Source: Anaerocolumna aminovalerica
GTDB lineage: Bacteria; Bacillota; Clostridia; Lachnospirales; Lachnospiraceae
Length of the DNA: 64,000 nucleotides
Assembly (NCBI RefSeq): GCF_900115365.1
Contig: NZ_FOWD01000003.1
Span: forward strand, 124,001 to 188,000
Direction: 5' to 3'
Of this stretch, positions 36,435 to 46,020 are shown one piece after another. The notes below the pieces were generated by a model. That model worked only from the letters and a program-made list of their open reading frames with translations, ran no database searches and was not told where the DNA came from. The stretch's first letter is position 1, and each line of letters opens with the position of its first letter. Made by a program: the position numbers and the translations under genes.

Positions 36435-36467
36435 CTTGCAAAGCAAGATAATATCCCACTTTGCAAG
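36435..36467 (-). terminator. Intrinsic terminator of recX
   Basis: A perfect 9-bp stem CTTGCAAAG / CTTTGCAAG with a 15-nt loop, followed on the minus strand by TTTTTATATA, lies about 50 nt after the recX stop. Confidence 0.85.
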
Positions 36468-36516
36468 CTAATACCAAAGGATTGTGATTCAAATTGATGA
36501 TCCTTAATGAAATTTT

Positions 36517-37116
36517 TTAATTATAAATCTTAGTATATTTTTGTATTAAATCCATTTTAAAGCCTTTTCGATATAGAGAGGAAGCTAATTTCATCTTTTC
36601 TTCTTGTGATAAGGAATCTACATCCGATGTTTTTTTCGATACCGCTTTTTGAATTGCCAGTTCTTCGTCGTCATACTCCTCCTGGAAGGCTAAATCTATG
36701 TATTCTTTTCGAATTCCTTTTTGCGAAAGCTCTGTCTGCAATTGACGTTTGCTTTTTGTGTTCTTTTTAAATCGAATGTAATTCATGGCATATCGTTCAT
36801 CATCAAGGTAATGAAATTTCTTCACATATTCAATAGCTGCTTCAATAATAGTTTCTGTATAATCAGCCTGTTTTAATTTTTGTCTAAGTTCCTGCTCAGA
36901 TCTGTCCATATATTTTAAAATTGCCATAGCCTTTTGTTTTGCTCTGCGCAATACAGTATTCTCAATGATTTCTTCGTAAACTTTATCTGAAATCTGTTCA
37001 TTTTCCTGTAATTTATAAATCTTAATGTCTTTCCGGTATAATAAAAAATGAAATTCCCCATCAATATAAACTTTTACTTTAGCCTTTTCTAATTCTTCCA
37101 GTTTCGTTACAATCAT
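36517..37116 (-). CDS. recX: Regulatory protein RecX
   Basis: 199 aa; modulates RecA filaments. It consists of three-helix repeats, with signatures RSEQELRQKLKQADY, YVKKFHYLDDERYAMNYIRFK, LSQKGIRKEYIDLAF and the final SLYRKGFKMDLIQKY. Start 37116 follows AAAGGAG. It is downstream of recA, separated by the 117-bp palindrome, which would uncouple its expression from recA. Confidence 0.93.
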   Translation of the reverse strand: MIVTKLEELEKAKVKVYIDGEFHFLLYRKDIKIYKLQENEQISDKVYEEIIENTVLRRAKQKAMAILKYMDRSEQELRQKLKQADYTETIIEAAIEYVKKFHYLDDERYAMNYIRFKKNTKSKRQLQTELSQKGIRKEYIDLAFQEEYDDEELAIQKAVSKKTSDVDSLSQEEKMKLASSLYRKGFKMDLIQKYTKIYN

Positions 37117-37136
37117 AGTATCTCCTTTAAAAATAA

Positions 37137-37253
37137 GGACCGTTACATAATGCAGTTGCAATTATAGAGTATAATGCAGTTGCTATATTCAATGACAAAT
37201 ATGCAACAACAATTATGCACTGCAATTTATGCAACAGCAAATATGAACGGTCC
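37137..37253 (-). repeat. 117-bp imperfect palindrome between recA and recX
   Basis: Terminal GGACCGTT / AACGGTCC arms close a long imperfect inverted repeat that extends through most of the element. Two direct copies of ATAATGCAGTTGC (37147-37159, 37171-37183) lie inside. On the minus strand the right end runs into TTATTTTT, so the transcript would form a terminator-like hairpin between recA and recX. It may also be a small non-autonomous mobile element. Confidence 0.7.
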
Positions 37254-37375
37254 CTGTTTATGATATAATACAAATGGAGTAAAGAATTGCACCTTGCACA
37301 CAAATTCTAAGCATAGCACTAAAATCACGAACAGATTTTATGTTCACGAAATATTAAATAATGTGCTATTATAAA

Positions 37376-38443
37376 CTATTCTTTTGTGTTTTTTGCTTCT
37401 TTTGCTGCCTTTGATTCTTTTACATTCATAGCTTCTTCCGTGCTATCCGTAGAAATATTATATTTTTCCCGTACCTTTTTCTCAACTTCTGTAAATATTT
37501 CCGGATTTTCTTTTAAATAAACTTTTGCATTCTCCCTGCCTTGGCCAATCTTAACATCATTATAAGCATACCAAGCACCACTTTTCACAATAATGTTCTC
37601 ATTAGCAGCAAGGTCCAGTACATCCCCTTCTCTGGATACACCCTGTCCAAACATAATATCGAATTCCGCTTCTTTGAATGGAGGTGCGATCTTATTTTTT
37701 ACTACTTTAACTCTTGTTCTGCTTCCTATAATTTCTCCGCCTTGTTTTAGAGATTCAATTCTCCTAACGTCCAAACGAATGGAAGAATAGAACTTAAGTG
37801 CCCTACCCCCGGTAGTCGTTTCCGGATTACCAAACATTACACCAACTTTTTCACGAAGCTGATTGATAAAAACAACAATACAATTAGACTTGCTGATTAC
37901 TGCTGTTAACTTTCTAAGCGCCTGGGACATTAATCTTGCCTGTAATCCCACATGAGAGTCACCCATATCTCCGTCAATTTCTGCTTTAGGAACCAATGCG
38001 GCAACAGAGTCAACGATAACAATATCAACTGCACCGGAACGTACCATAGTTTCTGTAATCTCTAAAGCTTGTTCTCCGTTATCCGGTTGTGAAATATATA
38101 AATTATCAATATCAACACCTATATTCTTCGCATAAACAGGATCAAGAGCATGTTCTGCATCAATAAATCCCGCTATCCCTCCACGCTTTTGAACTTCAGC
38201 TACCATATGTAATGCAACGGTGGTCTTACCACTGGATTCAGGACCATAGACTTCAATAATTCTTCCTTTTGGTACACCCCCAAGTCCCAGTGCAATATCT
38301 AGACTAAGAGAACCGGTTGGGATAGTCTCAATATTCATATGAGCTGCGGTATCTCCTAATTTCATAACGGAACCTTTACCATATTGCTTCTCTATCTGTG
38401 CTAGTGCAGATTCCAATGCTTTCGCTTTATCTTCCTTTATCAT
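37376..38443 (-). CDS. recA: Recombinase RecA
   Basis: 355 aa; the DNA strand-exchange and SOS co-protease ATPase. It contains Walker [10 protein letters not shown] near residue 66, [20 protein letters not shown] (L1), [22 protein letters not shown] (L2 in part) and an acidic/lysine-rich C-terminal tail. ATG 38443 was chosen over 38449, as AAAAGGAG sits 7 nt before it. It has a strong sigma-A promoter and an SOS box directly upstream. Confidence 0.99.
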   Translation of the reverse strand: MIKEDKAKALESALAQIEKQYGKGSVMKLGDTAAHMNIETIPTGSLSLDIALGLGGVPKGRIIEVYGPESSGKTTVALHMVAEVQKRGGIAGFIDAEHALDPVYAKNIGVDIDNLYISQPDNGEQALEITETMVRSGAVDIVIVDSVAALVPKAEIDGDMGDSHVGLQARLMSQALRKLTAVISKSNCIVVFINQLREKVGVMFGNPETTTGGRALKFYSSIRLDVRRIESLKQGGEIIGSRTRVKVVKNKIAPPFKEAEFDIMFGQGVSREGDVLDLAANENIIVKSGAWYAYNDVKIGQGRENAKVYLKENPEIFTEVEKKVREKYNISTDSTEEAMNVKESKAAKEAKNTKE

Positions 38444-38465
38444 ATTCATTCTCCTTTTCGTTCAC

Positions 38466-38477
38466 GAACTAATGTTC
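38466..38477 (-). promoter_or_regulatory. LexA (SOS) box of recA
   Basis: GAACATTAGTTC on the minus strand matches the Gram-positive LexA operator GAAC-N4-GTTC exactly. It lies 10 nt downstream of the -10 box and over the likely transcription start, an ideal position for repression. Confidence 0.88.
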
Positions 38478-38486
38478 TTATTTATT

Positions 38487-38515
38487 ATAATAGCTTATTC
38501 TAATCTTTTTGTCAA
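38487..38515 (-). promoter_or_regulatory. sigma-A promoter of recA
   Basis: A perfect -35 TTGACA (38510-38515), 17-bp spacer and -10 TATTAT (38487-38492; TATAAT is shifted by 3). The transcript would start near 38480, overlapping the SOS box. Confidence 0.88.
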
Positions 38516-38876
38516 TATACAAACTTTATTTCGTCATAAATATTGAATACCAAAAAATGCATTCAACATATAAAAAATATATAGCTGAAACTTACAAGGT
38601 CGACAAAATCACCTCCTTAGAATAAGAATTTTAAGATTATATTCTATTAAATAGAATAATCCTGCCAATCCCTATATATTTAAATTATAAAAAAGGAAAT
38701 TAAAACTGATATAAATGTGTTAGAAAATGAATCTCAGAAATCAGAATGTAAGAATAAGGTTATTATATCAAAATAGTTTAATGATGTAAATAGCCTATAC
38801 AAAATAGCATTAAAATGATCTATACAAAATAGCATTAAAATAATCATAAAAAATCCATAATATGATTTCTTATGTT
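38516..38876. other. Intergenic region upstream of recA
   Basis: This gap holds a perfect small palindrome ATTCTATT-A-AATAGAAT (about 38642), the 25-bp tandem repeat at 38795-38844, and a consensus ribosome binding site on the minus strand (38608-38618) that leads only to a 4-codon frame. No gene was recognised. Confidence 0.45.
38795..38844. repeat. Tandem 25-bp repeat, two copies
   Basis: CTATACAAAATAGCATTAAA plus AT(G/A)AT occurs at 38795-38819 and 38820-38844, with one difference. A degenerate third copy (CAAAATAGTTTAATGAT) lies just before, at about 38769. Confidence 0.75.
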
Positions 38877-39113
38877 TTATTTTATATATGATCTAGCATA
38901 TTCCAAATCCTTTTTATGTACATAGAAAATATACTCATATGCCTGATTTATATTTTGTCCTATAATTGCAATATTTCCTCTTATTCTACTATTTTTAGTT
39001 ATAGTTTTTAAACGATAATCTATTTTATTAGATTTAAGTATTTCTCTTATATTTGCTTGGTTTTCCATAGAATAAGTGGTTACTAATTCTCTTCTGTTAA
39101 ATATGGTAATCAT
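38877..39113 (-). CDS. Small protein, DUF2007-like putative signalling protein
   Basis: 78 aa. The pattern MITIFNRRELVTTYSMENQA, EILKSNKIDY, and AYEYIFYVHKKDLEYA resembles short Clostridia proteins of the DUF2007/PII-like ferredoxin-fold group; that assignment is tentative. There is no signal peptide or membrane segment. It lies 39 nt after the VanW gene on the same strand and probably shares its transcript. Confidence 0.6.
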   Translation of the reverse strand: MITIFNRRELVTTYSMENQANIREILKSNKIDYRLKTITKNSRIRGNIAIIGQNINQAYEYIFYVHKKDLEYARSYIK

Positions 39114-39152
39114 AAAAACCTCCTTAATAAAGCTTCACATCATATTCTTAAA

Positions 39153-39968
39153 TTATTGCTGTTTATACTCCAAAAATGGTTCATACATCATTAACGCATG
39201 ATTTTCAGTTACATATTCATCTGCCATCATTTTATTATGTATATTATATACTTTTCTAAAAATAACATTATGTCTGCTATATTTTCCAAATAACTCTTTA
39301 TTCATAAAATGTTCTTTTTCATAAACCTTATAAAATTCACAAGGCTTGCTGTTTACTCTTATGGAACCACAAAGTTCTGAATCGGTAAGCCACACCTTTA
39401 ATTGGTAAGGCTGACTTGTATCATTGCGAATCATCAAATCCCTGTAATTATAGACACAGGTTGCCCCACTGCCAAAAGGCTGCGTTCGGCTGCTGTCCGG
39501 AAATACATCATAGCTATGGCGATAACGTTCTGCAACAGTTAAAGGTGTATGAATAACCATCCAATAAATCAGATTAGAAAGCTGGCATAACCCTCCTCCA
39601 ATACCGGGCTTAAAAGTTCCTGAAAATAATATCATACCATCCTTATACCCTTTTCTCCTTGTTGGTTTTCCAATGAGCTTCCAATAGGAAAAGGTTTCTC
39701 CTGGTTTAATAATAATATCATTTATTTTGGGTACCGCCAGTTTCAGATTAGTTATTTTATTATATTGAAGATACATGTCTACATCTTTTAACTGTCTAAG
39801 CAATGGAGTTCTATGTGAAAAATATTCATGCGTATAAGGCTTACTGTCTTTTTCTTTTGCAAAGTTGATTTTTCCAAACATCCAGTATAATCTACGCCTT
39901 AAGCTATAATATTTTTTACCAATAAATACTCTTATTTTACTTCTTTTTTTAGGCTCTAAATTTAACAT
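39153..39968 (-). CDS. VanW-family protein
   Basis: 271 aa. It has the VanW core: IIIKPGETFSYWKLIG near residue 88, GIGGGLCQLSNLIYWMVIHTPL near 128, ERYRHSYDVFPDSSRTQPFGSGATC near 150, and IRNDTSQPYQL. Basic N-terminus without a clear signal peptide. VanW occurs in some vancomycin-resistance clusters, but its activity is unknown, and here there are no other van genes, so it is not evidence of resistance. GGGGGAAG precedes the ATG. Confidence 0.92.
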   Translation of the reverse strand: MLNLEPKKRSKIRVFIGKKYYSLRRRLYWMFGKINFAKEKDSKPYTHEYFSHRTPLLRQLKDVDMYLQYNKITNLKLAVPKINDIIIKPGETFSYWKLIGKPTRRKGYKDGMILFSGTFKPGIGGGLCQLSNLIYWMVIHTPLTVAERYRHSYDVFPDSSRTQPFGSGATCVYNYRDLMIRNDTSQPYQLKVWLTDSELCGSIRVNSKPCEFYKVYEKEHFMNKELFGKYSRHNVIFRKVYNIHNKMMADEYVTENHALMMYEPFLEYKQQ

Positions 39969-40270
39969 TTCATCTTCCCCCTTAAGCTACCTTATGAGCC
40001 ATCTATGTAATTTTCAAGTTTTCATTTAATCTAAGTACATCATCGTGCAGATTTCTCTGGTGCCTATAACTTATTTTTACTTTAATTATACAGGAAATGC
40101 AAAATAATTACTACCGTATTTTACTAATTAATCAGTGTCTAAACTAACTATTAACATATTTTTTTAATACAACATTTATTCGATAAAAAAGAGTGAAGAA
40201 TCTGATTATATTCCAGAGATTCTTCACTCATTTTCCATTAATAAAAATGGTAAGTATTCTTTATTATAAT
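39969..40270. other. Intergenic region between VanW gene and threonine deaminase
   Basis: This gap holds only the threonine deaminase terminator (40185-40229) and AT-rich sequence in which a promoter for the VanW gene would lie. Nothing else seen. Confidence 0.4.
40185..40229 (-). terminator. Intrinsic terminator of the threonine deaminase gene
   Basis: A perfect 13-bp stem GAGTGAAGAATCT / AGATTCTTCACTC followed on the minus strand by TTTTTTA, 40 nt after the stop codon. Confidence 0.92.
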
Positions 40271-41491
40271 CTAAAGGTATAAATTCTTAGGGGGTATAAC
40301 CTTAGGATTATATCCTTTGTCTTTTAAGGCTTTTACAATAGTATCTTTATGTTCATGTCCGAAAGCTTCCATGGTAATGGTAAGTTCTACCGCACTGTTT
40401 CTGTTAATACTTACAAACTGATTATGATCTAATCGGATGATATTTCCTTGATTTTCTGCTACTACCTTTGTAACATTAACTAATTCACCAGGTCTGTCCG
40501 GAAGAAGTACGGATACTGTAAAGATACGTCCTCTTAGGATTAAACCATTTTGAACAACGGAGGATACGGTAATTACATCCATATTACCGCCACTTAAAAT
40601 AGAGACAACTTTCTTATTCTTACACTGTAATTGTTTTAATGCACCTACTGTTAATAACCCGGAATTTTCAACAAGCATCTTATGATTTTCAATCATATCC
40701 AGAAAGCATACAATTAATTCGTGATCATCTACCGTAATGATATCATCTATATTTGTTTGAATGTAAGGGAATATTGCTGAACCGGGAGTTTTAACAGCCG
40801 TACCGTCAGCTATAGTATCTACTCCAGGTAATGTAACAATATGACCTTCTTTTAGAGATTCCTGCATACAGTTGGCACCTTTAGGTTCCACACCAATTAC
40901 TTTTACATTAGGATTTAATAATTTTGCTAAAGTTGAAACACCAGCCGCCAATCCACCTCCGCCAATTGGTACAAGAATAATATCTACCGTTGGAAGTTCT
41001 TTAAATATTTCCATGGCAATGGTTCCCTGACCGGTAGCCAAGACTTCGTCATTAAAAGGATGAATGAAGGTATAACCGTTCTCTTCTGCTAATTGCATAG
41101 CATATTGATAAGCATCATCATACACATTACCATGTAAAATAACGCTGGCACCATAGCTTTTTGTTCTGTTAACCTTAATTAGTGGTGTTGTGGTAGGCAT
41201 AACAACCGTAGCTTTTGCATTATACAATTGGGCCGCATATGCAACTCCTTGTGCATGATTGCCGGCAGAAGCAGTAATTAGACCTTTATCTCTCTCTTCT
41301 TGAGATAAAGTACTTATTTTGTAGTAGGCACCTCTGACTTTATATGCTCCGGTATATTGCATATTCTCAGGTTTTAAATAAACCGTATTACCTGATTGTT
41401 CTGAAAAATATTCACTGTAAACTAGTTTTGTTCTTAAGGTAACTTTTTTTACTAATTCAACAGCTTCTTCAAATTTTTCCAATGTCATCAT
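40271..41491 (-). CDS. tdcB: Threonine ammonia-lyase (catabolic type, ACT domain)
   Basis: 406 aa; a PLP enzyme converting threonine to 2-oxobutanoate and ammonia. The PLP lysine is in YTGAYKVRGAYYK near residue 50; SAGNHAQGVAYAA and the phosphate-binding VPIGGGGLAAG follow. A single C-terminal ACT domain (about 328-403, GRIFTVSVLLPDRPGEL) marks the 400-aa TIGR01127-type class rather than the 500-aa two-ACT biosynthetic IlvA. GGAG precedes tandem ATGs. It starts 15 nt after ftsY and so may be transcribed with smc-ftsY. Confidence 0.93.
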   Translation of the reverse strand: MMTLEKFEEAVELVKKVTLRTKLVYSEYFSEQSGNTVYLKPENMQYTGAYKVRGAYYKISTLSQEERDKGLITASAGNHAQGVAYAAQLYNAKATVVMPTTTPLIKVNRTKSYGASVILHGNVYDDAYQYAMQLAEENGYTFIHPFNDEVLATGQGTIAMEIFKELPTVDIILVPIGGGGLAAGVSTLAKLLNPNVKVIGVEPKGANCMQESLKEGHIVTLPGVDTIADGTAVKTPGSAIFPYIQTNIDDIITVDDHELIVCFLDMIENHKMLVENSGLLTVGALKQLQCKNKKVVSILSGGNMDVITVSSVVQNGLILRGRIFTVSVLLPDRPGELVNVTKVVAENQGNIIRLDHNQFVSINRNSAVELTITMEAFGHEHKDTIVKALKDKGYNPKVIPPKNLYL

Positions 41492-41506
41492 AGTGTTTGT
41501 CTCCTT

Positions 41507-42427
41507 TTAGTTAAATAGCGCATTTACAAAATCTTCTGCGTTAAATTTCTGTAAGTCCTCAATATGTTCTCCTATTCCAATATATTTTACAGGGATACCT
41601 AACTCAGACTGTATGGCAATAGCAATTCCTCCCTTTGCTGTTCCATCTAGCTTTGTTAATATAATTCCGGTGATTTCAGCCACTTCATTGAACTCTTTTG
41701 CCTGGGAAAGAGCATTTTGTCCGGTTGTACCATCTAATACTACCAAAGTCTCACGGTAGGCATCAGGGTATTCACGGGTAATGACACGGTCAATTTTCTT
41801 AAGCTCTTCCATTAAGTTTTTCTTATTATGAAGTCTGCCTGCCGTATCACAAATTAATACATCTGCATTACGTGCCTTTGTAGCCATAATAGCATCATAA
41901 ATAACTGCTGCAGGATCAGAACCTTCCTGCTGTGCTATAATTTCTACTCCCGCCCGGTTGGACCATTCTGTTAACTGCTCAATGGCAGCGGCACGAAAAG
42001 TGTCCGCGGCAGCAACTAAAACCTTTTTACCCTGTTCTTTTAATTGACCAGCCAATTTACCAACGGAGGTTGTTTTACCCACACCGTTTACACCAATTAA
42101 CATTACAATGGATTTGCGGTTTTCGAATTCATAAGCAGTTTCTTTTATTTCCATCTGCTCTTTGATACTTTGAATTAATAGGTCTTTACATTCTTTTGGT
42201 TCTTTAATTTTTAATTCTTTTACTTTGGATTTTAAATTATCGATAATTGAGGTTGTAGTATTAATCCCCAAATCAGCCATAATTAAGATTTCTTCTAATT
42301 CCTCATAAAAATCATCATCAATATTTGAAAATCCATTAAAAATAGAATCAATACCTGCTACAATATTGTCTCTTGTTTTGGAAAGTCCAGCCACCAATCG
42401 GCTGAAAAAACCTTTCTTTTCTCCCAT
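41507..42427 (-). CDS. ftsY: SRP receptor FtsY
   Basis: 306 aa; the membrane-docking partner GTPase of Ffh. The NG domain has [15 protein letters not shown] near residue 112, [18 protein letters not shown] and [11 protein letters not shown]; the acidic A domain seen in E. coli is replaced by a short basic N-terminus ([14 protein letters not shown]). 17 nt after smc, a common Clostridia order. Confidence 0.98.
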   Translation of the reverse strand: MGEKKGFFSRLVAGLSKTRDNIVAGIDSIFNGFSNIDDDFYEELEEILIMADLGINTTTSIIDNLKSKVKELKIKEPKECKDLLIQSIKEQMEIKETAYEFENRKSIVMLIGVNGVGKTTSVGKLAGQLKEQGKKVLVAAADTFRAAAIEQLTEWSNRAGVEIIAQQEGSDPAAVIYDAIMATKARNADVLICDTAGRLHNKKNLMEELKKIDRVITREYPDAYRETLVVLDGTTGQNALSQAKEFNEVAEITGIILTKLDGTAKGGIAIAIQSELGIPVKYIGIGEHIEDLQKFNAEDFVNALFN

Positions 42428-42444
42428 GAGTTCACTCCTTAATT

Positions 42445-45400
42445 TTACTTATCTAATTCATTTTCTATTAAATTAACAGATACCAGGGTGGATACACCTT
42501 TTTCCTGCATGGTAATACCATATAGAATATCTGCTGCGGACATAGTACCTCTTCTATGAGTAATAACAATAAATTGTGTTTGTTCTGTTAATTTATGTAA
42601 ATATTCTGCAAATCGCTTTACATTGGCATCATCCAAAGCAGCTTCAATTTCATCCAACAGACAGAATGGAGAAGGCTTTAGGTTCTGTATTGCAAATAAT
42701 AAAGAAATGGCTGTTAATGCCTTTTCACCACCGGATAACTGTAGCATATTCTGCAATTTCTTCCCTGGCGGCTGAGAAGTAATAATAATTCCGGCTTCCA
42801 GAATATCTTCCTCTTCTGTTAATTCCAGGGTAGCTTTACCACCGCCAAATAATTGTTTAAATACCAAATCAAATTGCATTTTAATTGCCCGGAATTTTTC
42901 ATCAAACTGCTTACGCATTTCATCGTCTAATTGGCTGATAATCTCCACTAAGGTCTCTTCGGCCTTTCGTATATCATCCCTTTGTGTTCTTAAGAAGATA
43001 TACCGCTCAGACAAATTCTTAAAATCTTCAATTGCATTCACATTAACGTCACCAAGATTTTTAATTTTTCCTTTTAATTCGGAGATGTTTTTCTTGGTTT
43101 GAGGCAAATTAGTAATGGAATCGTCTTTTAATAATAAAGCAGAAGTATAGGTAAGTTCGTATTCTTCCCACATATAATTAATCTTTTCATCCATTTGTTC
43201 CAATAACTTTTCTAATTGATTGGACAGACGATATGTCTCTTTGTCCAAGTTGTTCATTTCCTGTGACAACTCTTCTCTCTTCCCAATAAAAGCTTTATGA
43301 TTCTTAGTTATTTCCTCTTTCGTTTCATTTAATTCTTTGATTTTCTCTTCCAAGGACAAGATCTTTTGATGTAATAATTCAATTTCCTTTTCAGTGCTTT
43401 TAATATTCTCCAGCTTCTCCCCTATCTGTACTTCTGAAGTCTCTTTGGCTTTATTTAAATCTGAAGCTTCTTCATACAATTTTTCCAGTTCCCGTTTAAT
43501 ACGTTTAATATGTTCCAAAGTATTCTGATTACGTTGTTCCAATGCAGAAAAATCAATACGTATAGAGGAGGCTTTCTCATTTAATTTTTGTTCTTCTTGT
43601 TTTTCCTTGTCCAGTAAGCTATTGAACTCTTCGATTTTACTTTCATTTTCTTTGCTTTTTAGTATATTATCATTTAAAGCTTCATTCAGTTTGTCGATAT
43701 TAACATGTAATTCTTTAGACTGTAATTCTATCTCAAGTATTTCATTAGAGATCTCATTGAAACTTACCTTACTTTCTTCTTTTTTGGCAATTTCCTGATT
43801 TATATTCATTTTAACGGTATTTTGATTTAAATGGAGCTCTTGTAGTTTTGCTTTATTCTCTTCTATAAGCTGCCTTATTGAATTTCTTTGATTTTTCTTA
43901 TCTTCCTTATCTTCTGTCAATTGAACAACCAGTTTAGAAAGCATTTCTACGGTATTCTCCAGTTCTTCTATTTCACGGCGCCTGCTCAGTAAATTACTTG
44001 AATTCTTATAAGCACCGCCGGATAAAGAACCGCCCGGATTTAATAATTCTCCCTCTAAGGTTACAATACGCAATGTCTGGTTATATTTTTTAGCCAGGCG
44101 TAATCCATTGTCTATATGATCAACTACAATATTTCTGCCAAGTAAGTATCCCATCAAGTCCCGGAATTTTGGATCTGTTTCTACTAAAGTACTGGCATAT
44201 CCGATTACGCCTTCTTCCTTAAGAATCTTATCGGAATTATTTAATTCTTTATTGGCAATATTGGTTAGAGGTAAGAAGGTAGCACGGCCATACTTATTCT
44301 TTTTTAAATATTCAATAAGGCCTTTGGCAGTCTCTTCTGTTTCTGTAACAATATTTTGAATATTACCCCCTAAAGCAATTTCAATAGCTGTTTCATACTG
44401 GGGATCTACCTTAATAATATCTGCAACAACACCAATAATACCATGGGCTGTATCTTTTTTCTCCATTACCTTACGAATACTATTACCATAACCTTCATAA
44501 CGCTCCGTTAGGTTTTTTAAGGACTCCAGTTTTGATTTTTCCTTGTGGTATTCCTGTTGTTTCTCACTAATTTGAGAAGATAACTGATCAATCCCGGTCT
44601 GTAGATTCTCTATGGTAGATTCCACTTGCTCATTGCGGGAATTTAAATCATGAATTTCTATATTAATTTGATTTAAATTCTCTTCCTGCTCTTTAATGGC
44701 AATATCAATGAGAGCTTCCTCACTTTTGTTTTTTAAGAGCTTTTGATTTAATTCTACTTTTTTAATATTATTTTGTTCCAGTATAGTTTCATAACGTTGC
44801 AAATTGGACTTTATAGTAGCATTTTCACTTAAGAAATCAAATATTTCACTGTTGCAGTCCTCAATCTGCTTCAAGAAACCTGCTATATTTTCACGTACTT
44901 TTTCTAATTCTGACGTAATAGCTGATTGATCATCATCTAAGGCATCGATTTTTAAATCAATTTCCTGCTTTTCTTTAATATACCCTTCTTGCTCTATTTT
45001 TCTGGAACTAATATCTTTATTAATCGTTTCAAGTCTGGACTGGTAATGAAGAGCATTCTGCCTTATGGCAAGAATTTGTTCATTTAATACCTTAATGGCA
45101 CCTTCCTGCTTTTCTTTATTTAACTTACATTCGTTAAAAGCATTCTTGTTCTCTTCCAGTTCTCTGTCACAGGTTTCCATCTTCAATTCCAGCTTTTCAT
45201 ACTCTTCTTTGGTGTTCTCATAGCCGTTAGTAACAGAAATCAAATGCTCTTTCGCAATTTGCAGCTTTTCTTCTATTTGGGTTTTGGATTCCCCCATATT
45301 ACCATGTTCCATTAGAAACAAATTAACATCTAAGGTCTTTAATTCTTCTCTTAATTTCAGATATTCTCTTGCCACCTTAGATTGTTCCTCCAATGGTCCA

Positions 45401-46005
45401 ATCTGTTTTTCAATCTCAGATAGAATATCATTAATTCTGCACAGGTTTTGTCTTTCTTCTTCTAAATTCTTTTCAGCGGAACTTTTACGTTTCTTAAATT
45501 TAACAATGCCGGCAGCTTCATCGAATAATTCACGTCTGTCTTCCGGCTTACCGCTTAAGATTTTATCTATCTGTCCTTGACCGATGATGGAATAGCCTTC
45601 CTTACCAATACCGGTGTCTAGAAATAATTCCTGCACATCCCGTAGTCTGCAGGAACCTCCATTAATTAAATATTCACTTTCACCGGAGCGATATACTCTT
45701 CTAGCAACAGTTACTTCCTCATATTCAATAGGGAGTTTATGATCGGAATTATCCAAAGTTATGGCAACATAGGCATAACCCATTGGTTTTCTGGTTTCCG
45801 TACCGGAGAAAATAACATCCTCCATTTTTGAACCTCTAAGCTGTTTGGCACTTTGTTCGCCAAGAACCCACCGGACAGCATCACCTACATTACTTTTACC
45901 GCTTCCGTTGGGTCCAACAATTGCTGTTATGCCATCATGAAATTCAAAGTTAATTTTATTAGCAAAAGATTTAAAGCCATGCACTTCAATGCTTTTTAAA
46001 TACAT
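42445..46005 (-). CDS. smc: Chromosome partition protein Smc
   Basis: 1186 aa, the normal length for SMC ATPases. Walker A GPNGSGKSN is at residues 32-40; long coiled coils (about 165-500 and 680-1030) flank a hinge (about 515-640) with GYGNSIRKVM and the glycine-rich LNPGGSLSGG. The signature LSGGEKALTAISLLFA lies near 1090 and Walker B PFCLLDEIEAALD follows. It works with ScpA/ScpB, encoded elsewhere. It follows rnc by 15 nt. Confidence 0.99.
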   Translation of the reverse strand: MYLKSIEVHGFKSFANKINFEFHDGITAIVGPNGSGKSNVGDAVRWVLGEQSAKQLRGSKMEDVIFSGTETRKPMGYAYVAITLDNSDHKLPIEYEEVTVARRVYRSGESEYLINGGSCRLRDVQELFLDTGIGKEGYSIIGQGQIDKILSGKPEDRRELFDEAAGIVKFKKRKSSAEKNLEEERQNLCRINDILSEIEKQIGPLEEQSKVAREYLKLREELKTLDVNLFLMEHGNMGESKTQIEEKLQIAKEHLISVTNGYENTKEEYEKLELKMETCDRELEENKNAFNECKLNKEKQEGAIKVLNEQILAIRQNALHYQSRLETINKDISSRKIEQEGYIKEKQEIDLKIDALDDDQSAITSELEKVRENIAGFLKQIEDCNSEIFDFLSENATIKSNLQRYETILEQNNIKKVELNQKLLKNKSEEALIDIAIKEQEENLNQINIEIHDLNSRNEQVESTIENLQTGIDQLSSQISEKQQEYHKEKSKLESLKNLTERYEGYGNSIRKVMEKKDTAHGIIGVVADIIKVDPQYETAIEIALGGNIQNIVTETEETAKGLIEYLKKNKYGRATFLPLTNIANKELNNSDKILKEEGVIGYASTLVETDPKFRDLMGYLLGRNIVVDHIDNGLRLAKKYNQTLRIVTLEGELLNPGGSLSGGAYKNSSNLLSRRREIEELENTVEMLSKLVVQLTEDKEDKKNQRNSIRQLIEENKAKLQELHLNQNTVKMNINQEIAKKEESKVSFNEISNEILEIELQSKELHVNIDKLNEALNDNILKSKENESKIEEFNSLLDKEKQEEQKLNEKASSIRIDFSALEQRNQNTLEHIKRIKRELEKLYEEASDLNKAKETSEVQIGEKLENIKSTEKEIELLHQKILSLEEKIKELNETKEEITKNHKAFIGKREELSQEMNNLDKETYRLSNQLEKLLEQMDEKINYMWEEYELTYTSALLLKDDSITNLPQTKKNISELKGKIKNLGDVNVNAIEDFKNLSERYIFLRTQRDDIRKAEETLVEIISQLDDEMRKQFDEKFRAIKMQFDLVFKQLFGGGKATLELTEEEDILEAGIIITSQPPGKKLQNMLQLSGGEKALTAISLLFAIQNLKPSPFCLLDEIEAALDDANVKRFAEYLHKLTEQTQFIVITHRRGTMSAADILYGITMQEKGVSTLVSVNLIENELDK

Positions 46006-46020
46006 TCATGAATCCCCCGT

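Noticed and set aside
36254-36516. Riboswitch upstream of the decarboxylase operon
   Set aside because: No conserved riboswitch core seen; the only hairpin is the recX terminator, and it belongs to the gene on the far side.
37137-37253. CRISPR-like array because of repeated ATGCAGTTGC words
   Set aside because: Only two direct copies with irregular spacing inside a palindrome; no regular spacers and no cas genes in the window.
37337-37362. Second SOS box (GAAC...GTTC) near the recA stop
   Set aside because: The half sites are 9 nt apart instead of 4, so it does not fit the LexA operator.
39153-39968. Vancomycin resistance locus, because of VanW
   Set aside because: No vanH, vanA-type ligase, vanX or vanRS genes nearby; VanW-family proteins are widespread in Clostridia.
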